The notes beneath the pieces were generated by a model. It saw nothing but the letters and a program-made list of their open reading frames with translations. It had not been told where the DNA came from and made no database searches. The position numbers and the translations under genes are program-made. Of a stretch of DNA of 20,353 bases, positions 17,134 through 20,353 are shown in pieces; within the stretch, counting starts at the first letter, position 1; each line of letters opens with the position of its first letter. Origin of the DNA: Pseudomonadota bacterium (lineage in GTDB: Bacteria; Pseudomonadota; Gammaproteobacteria; Xanthomonadales; Xanthomonadaceae); NCBI GenBank assembly GCA_023386795.1, contig JAEWJB010000132.1, positions 1 to 20,353 of the forward strand, in the 5' to 3' direction.

Positions 17134-17337
17134 ATGCGCCTGCACTATTTCGCCGACTACGAAGGCTACGAGGGTGGCCGGCCGATCCTGTGGGGACAGG
17201 TGACGCACAGCATCGACGCCGAGAACGAGGAGCGGCTGGATCCGGCCGAGGTCGTCTCGGCCCTGCGCCAGCGCGCCGCCGAGGCGCACGGCATCGAGCC
17301 GCGCCAGGTGCGGCTGTGCCAGGTGGCGCGGCTGTAG
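17134..17337 (+). CDS. Small hypothetical protein, third gene of the AroQ-like operon
   Basis: A 67-residue protein I do not recognise. It starts three bases after copy B stops, so it is almost certainly translated from the same mRNA. It has no signal peptide and no membrane helix. The pattern looks like two strands (MRLHYFADYEG; PILWGQVTHSI), one acidic-start helix (DPAEVVSALRQRAAEAHG) and a last strand (QVRLCQVARL), a compact beta-beta-alpha-beta fold. It is likely a cytosolic partner or regulator of the AroQ-like proteins, but that rests only on position. Coding status is supported by tight packing and codon use like its neighbours. Confidence 0.65.
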   Translation: MRLHYFADYEGYEGGRPILWGQVTHSIDAENEERLDPAEVVSALRQRAAEAHGIEPRQVRLCQVARL

Positions 17338-17384
17338 CGCGCTCTGCTAGCGTGCCTGCCACCAGGGAGACAGGGGAGGACACG

Positions 17385-18101
17385 ATGCGCAGGCAGCTGT
17401 TCGTGGCATTGATGCTGTGGAGTGGAATTGCGCTAGCCGGTACGCCATTGCCCGATGGGCCGCACGTGGCGGTGGAGGGCAGCGCGAAGCAGGAGGTTGC
17501 GCCCGACAGCGTCAAGGTGACACTGCTGTTCGCCCACCGCACTGGCACCTCGCTCGCCGCCAAACAGGCGGTGGACGAGGCGGTAAACCGGTACCTGGAC
17601 GCGCTGAAGCAATTCGCCATCGCAGGCCGTGACATCGAGGCGGCCGACATGCGCGTCCAGCGGGTGGACGATGACGATGACGAAGTGCGGCTGCGCGCGT
17701 CGCGCGCGCCGCTCTTCGAAGCGGGACGCAAGGTCACGGTGGTGCTGGACGAGATCGCGCGGCTCGATGCCCTGTTGGATGCTGGGCTGCGGGCCGGCGC
17801 CACCCAAGTGGACAATGTCGACTTCCAGCTCCGCGACCCGGCGCCGATTCGCCGCGAGGTGAAGCGCAAGGCCGTCGCCGACGCCTATGATCGCGCCAAC
17901 GACATCGCGCAGGCGGCGGGCGCCAGCCTGGGGCAGGTCTACAGCATCCATTCGGTGCGTTCTTCCCAGTTCGATCGCTTTGGGTACCAGGAACTGGACA
18001 GCGTCCAGGTGACGGGAGCGAAGCTACGGCCCGCCCAATACCTGAGTCCGCACATCACGATCAGCGAATCGGTGTCGCTGGTGTATGAGTTGCGCCGTTG
18101 A
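17385..18101 (+). CDS. SIMPL (DUF541) domain periplasmic protein
   Basis: A 238-residue exported protein of the SIMPL/DUF541 family, whose members are periplasmic or outer-membrane associated and of poorly known function. The ATG at 17385 has a strong ribosome site (GGGGAGGA, about four bases before) and starts a signal peptide (MRRQLFVALMLWSGIALA, cleavage near residue 18). The mature part opens HVAVEGSAKQEVAPDSVKVTLLF, the typical SIMPL first strand, and continues with IEAADMRVQRV, a variable segment, VTVVLDEIARLDALLDAGLRAGATQVDNVDFQL, and KAVADAYDRANDIAQAAGASLGQVYSI, the conserved core helix. A run of five Asp plus Glu (residues 95-100), from a GAYGAY-type repeat at about 17667-17684, is unusual for the loop. 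It stands between the AroQ-like operon and the S46 peptidase. Confidence 0.9.
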   Translation: MRRQLFVALMLWSGIALAGTPLPDGPHVAVEGSAKQEVAPDSVKVTLLFAHRTGTSLAAKQAVDEAVNRYLDALKQFAIAGRDIEAADMRVQRVDDDDDEVRLRASRAPLFEAGRKVTVVLDEIARLDALLDAGLRAGATQVDNVDFQLRDPAPIRREVKRKAVADAYDRANDIAQAAGASLGQVYSIHSVRSSQFDRFGYQELDSVQVTGAKLRPAQYLSPHITISESVSLVYELRR

Positions 18102-18112
18102 GCGCCCCCTGA

Positions 18113-18141
18113 TTGCCCGCGGACGGGCGGGCCGCTAAGGT
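18113..18141 (+). promoter_or_regulatory. Candidate sigma-70 promoter of the S46 peptidase
   Basis: TTGCCC (18113-18118) and TAAGGT (18136-18141) are separated by 17 bases, with -35 and -10 matches of 4/6 and 3/6. Transcription would start near 18148, about 22 bases before the chosen start codon. GCCCG/CGGGC (18115-18119 / 18124-18128) is a short inverted repeat over the -35. Confidence 0.35.
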
Positions 18142-18169
18142 CACGGCCTGCCTTTCCGGGATGCCTCCG

Positions 18170-20320
18170 ATGCCGCTTCGTAACACCCTCACCGCCTCGC
18201 TCGCGCTGGGCCTGGCGCTGACCACCTCCGCCCGTGCCGATGAAGGCATGTGGATGCCCACCCAGCTGCCGGCGCTGGCCAAGCCGCTGCGCGATGCCGG
18301 CTTCAAGGGTGACCCGAAGGATCTGGCCGACGTCACCCGCGCCCCGTTGAGCGCGGTGGTCAAGGTCGGCGGCGGCACCGGTTCGTTCGTTTCCAACGAC
18401 GGCCTGCTGCTGACCAACCACCACGTCGCGATGGGCGTGATCCAGTACAACAGCTCGCCGGAGCACAACTTCATCGACGACGGCTTCATCGCCGCCGGCC
18501 GCGCCGACGAGCGCGCCGCCAATCCGGACTTCCGCGTGCTGGTCACCGTCGGCTTCGACAAGGTGACCGACGAGGTACTCCAGGATGCGCGCGGCAAGCA
18601 GGGCCGTGCCTACTACGACGCGGTGGACGCGGCCAGCAAGCGCATCGTCGCCGAGTGCGAGCGCGACGGCAGCGTGCGCTGCAGCGTGGCCAACATGTAC
18701 TACGGCAGCGACTTCTACCGCATCCGCCAGCTGGAGCTGCGCGACGTGCGCCTGGTCTACGCGCCGCCGCGCGCCATCGGCAATTACGGCGACGAGATCG
18801 ACAACTTCATGTGGCCGCGCCACAGCGGCGATTTCACCCTGTTGCGCGCGTATGTCGGCAAGGACGGCAAGCCCGCCGACTACAGCCCGGAGAACGTGCC
18901 CTACCATCCGCCGGCCCACCTGCAGATGGCCAAGGACGGACCGAAGGCCGGCGATTTCGCCATGCTCGCCGGCTATCCGGGCATCACCTACCGCCACCGC
19001 ACGGCGGCCGAGTTCGACGAACAGGTGAACCACGTGCTGCCGGATCGCGTGAGCTTGTTCGATGGCTTGATCGAGGTGATTGAAGCGGCCGGCAAGACCG
19101 ATGCGCAAGCCAGGACCCGATACGCCTCGCAGCTGCAGTCGCTGAAGAACAACCGCAAGCGCGCCGCGGGCGAGCTCGAAGGCCTGCGCCGCAGCGACGC
19201 GGTGCGCCTGCGCGCCGAGGACGAGCGCGGCATGCTGGCCGCCACGACCGGCGAGGATGCGCGGGATATCGCCGCGTTGCAGGCCTCGCTGGCCGACGGC
19301 GCCGCGCTGGGTGAGCGCGACCTCATCCTGGGCGCGTTGGCCACCCAGACCCAGCTGATGCGCTCGGCCCTGGTGCTCGAACGCCTGCGCCTGGAATCGG
19401 CCAAGCCGGATGCCGAACGCGAGACCGGCTACCAGCAGCGCGACCAGGCGATGATCGAAGGGGTGCTCAAGCAAGTGCAGCGCCGCTACGACCCGACGGT
19501 GGAAAAGGCGCTGCTGACCTCGCTGCTCACGCGCTACCAGCAGCTGCCCGACGCGCAACGCGCGCCGGAACTGGACGCCGCGTTTGGCCGCACGCCCGCG
19601 CAGCTGAAGCAGGCGCTCGACGGCCTGTACCAGCGCACGGTGCTGGGGACTGAAGCCGAGCGCCTGTCGCGTTTCGCCGCGGCGCGTGACGGGAAGCCGC
19701 TGGCCGACGATGCGCTGATCGCGCTCGCCCGGAAGCTGGTGCCGGGGCAACTGCAGCGCGAGGACGCGCGCAAGACGCGCGAAGGCGAGCAACTGCGCCT
19801 GCGCCCGGCCTACATGCGCGCGCTGGTGGCCTGGCGCCAGAAGCAGGGCCGGGCGGTATATCCCGATGCGAACAGCACGCTGCGCATCAGCTATGGGCGG
19901 GTCGAACCGCTGGCGCCGCGAGACGCGGTGACCTTCGCGCCGGTGACGACGGTGGCGGGCATCGTGGAGAAGAACACCGGGCAGGTGCCCTTCGATGCAC
20001 CCAAGCCCTTGCTGGATGCAATCGCCAAGGGTGACTTCGGCAACACTGCCGATCCGGCCTTGAAGACGCAGACGGTGAACTTCCTCACCAATCTCGATAC
20101 GACGGGCGGCAACTCGGGATCGCCGGTACTCAACGCGCGCGGCGAGTTGATCGGCCTGAACTTCGACAGCAACTGGGAAGCGGTGAGTGCCAGCTGGTGG
20201 TACGACCCGCGCTACAAGCGCGCCATCCACGTGGACATGCGCTATCTGCGCTGGTTGTTGGCCAAGGTATACCCGGCCCCGGCGCTGCTGGACGAGATGG
20301 GCGTGCCGGCGGAGAAATAG
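18170..20320 (+). CDS. S46-family dipeptidyl-peptidase, DPP11-like
   Basis: A 716-residue exported serine exopeptidase that releases dipeptides from oligopeptide N-termini in the periplasm, part of amino-acid nutrition in many Xanthomonads. The signal peptide (MPLRNTLTASLALGLALTTSARA) precedes mature DEGMWMP. The chymotrypsin-like triad is visible as TNHHVAMG (His84/85), GDF in WPRHSGDF (Asp221), and GGNSGSPV (Ser649). A helical insert (about 290-470) is the family's characteristic cap. Position +18 after the Ser, which discriminates DPP7 (Gly) from DPP11 (Arg or Ser), is Ser667 in NFDSNW; this predicts Asp/Glu at P1. The ATG at 18170 is preferred over the in-frame ATG at 18161 because GGGA sits eight bases before it and only touches the other. 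Length fits the family (about 700-720). Confidence 0.95.
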   Translation: MPLRNTLTASLALGLALTTSARADEGMWMPTQLPALAKPLRDAGFKGDPKDLADVTRAPLSAVVKVGGGTGSFVSNDGLLLTNHHVAMGVIQYNSSPEHNFIDDGFIAAGRADERAANPDFRVLVTVGFDKVTDEVLQDARGKQGRAYYDAVDAASKRIVAECERDGSVRCSVANMYYGSDFYRIRQLELRDVRLVYAPPRAIGNYGDEIDNFMWPRHSGDFTLLRAYVGKDGKPADYSPENVPYHPPAHLQMAKDGPKAGDFAMLAGYPGITYRHRTAAEFDEQVNHVLPDRVSLFDGLIEVIEAAGKTDAQARTRYASQLQSLKNNRKRAAGELEGLRRSDAVRLRAEDERGMLAATTGEDARDIAALQASLADGAALGERDLILGALATQTQLMRSALVLERLRLESAKPDAERETGYQQRDQAMIEGVLKQVQRRYDPTVEKALLTSLLTRYQQLPDAQRAPELDAAFGRTPAQLKQALDGLYQRTVLGTEAERLSRFAAARDGKPLADDALIALARKLVPGQLQREDARKTREGEQLRLRPAYMRALVAWRQKQGRAVYPDANSTLRISYGRVEPLAPRDAVTFAPVTTVAGIVEKNTGQVPFDAPKPLLDAIAKGDFGNTADPALKTQTVNFLTNLDTTGGNSGSPVLNARGELIGLNFDSNWEAVSASWWYDPRYKRAIHVDMRYLRWLLAKVYPAPALLDEMGVPAEK

Positions 20321-20329
20321 GGCGGCTCG

Positions 20330-20353
20330 GGCGGCAGGCGTTGTCCTGCCGCC
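20330..20353 (+). terminator. Hairpin after the S46 peptidase, at window edge
   Basis: GGCGGCAGG (20330-20338) and CCTGCCGCC (20345-20353) form a perfect 9-bp stem with loop CGTTGT, ten bases after the stop codon. The window ends at the stem, so any T-run downstream cannot be seen. A terminator is the most likely reading. Confidence 0.55.

Noticed and set aside
17190..17384. Upstream in-frame extension of the SIMPL gene
   Set aside because: It overlaps the small third gene of the AroQ-like operon and would bury the signal peptide and the strong ribosome site at 17373-17380.
18161..18169. Alternative ATG for the S46 peptidase
   Set aside because: The putative ribosome site GGGA overlaps this ATG, while it is well spaced for the ATG at 18170. 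Only three residues differ.
17939..20230. 763-codon open frame antisense to the S46 peptidase
   Set aside because: The plus strand has signal peptide, triad and correct length; the antisense product has no family features.

Overview
The window is a dense, very GC-rich, housekeeping-type stretch of a gammaproteobacterial chromosome. Gene content and protein style (tatABC, a glyQ/glyS pair, tamAB, an S46 dipeptidyl-peptidase, a BPSS1780-type membrane protein) suggest the Xanthomonadaceae/Lysobacteraceae (Xanthomonas, Stenotrophomonas, Pseudoxanthomonas, Luteimonas or a relative). This is inferred from gene content only. I saw no tRNA, rRNA, CRISPR array, insertion sequence, phage gene or attachment site, and no gap above about 165 bases. 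Third-position GC is high throughout, which creates very long antisense shadow frames; I did not count these as genes.

Layout. Positions 1-567 (minus) hold the N-terminal half of ferrochelatase, cut by the window edge. Divergent from it at 731-1612 is a secreted SYLF-domain lipid-binding protein ending at a hairpin. The twin-arginine translocase operon tatA-tatB-tatC follows (1684-3074) and ends at a hairpin that faces a minus-strand operon. That operon is transcribed from about 6690 down to 3112: an orphan GspE/PilB-type ATPase, a class I glutamine amidotransferase overlapping it by four bases, and a polytopic BPSS1780-family membrane protein. Divergent from the ATPase, across a gap of only 75 bases, runs glyQ, a glutathione S-transferase-like gene, then glyS (6721-10445): both subunits of the tetrameric glycyl-tRNA synthetase with an unrelated gene between them. 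After a strong hairpin comes tamA-tamB (10543-16142), the outer-membrane/inner-membrane pair that assembles autotransporters and takes part in envelope lipid homeostasis.

The most unusual segment is 16260-17337: three tightly packed small genes. The first two read as divergent tandem relatives of type II 3-dehydroquinate dehydratase (AroQ) that keep the fold signatures but have lost most catalytic residues. The third is an unrecognised 67-residue protein. This looks like a pseudoenzyme pair with a new role. It is followed by a periplasmic SIMPL-domain protein (17385-18101) and by a secreted S46 dipeptidyl-peptidase (18170-20320) whose specificity position carries Ser, which points to the DPP11 (Asp/Glu-specific) branch. 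A final hairpin ends at the window edge.

Together the window is rich in envelope functions (Tat export, TamAB assembly, SIMPL, SYLF, periplasmic peptidase) mixed with core metabolism (haem, glycyl-tRNA). Translationally coupled overlaps recur: GTGA at tatB/tatC and tamA/tamB, ATGA at glyQ/GST and ATPase/amidotransferase.
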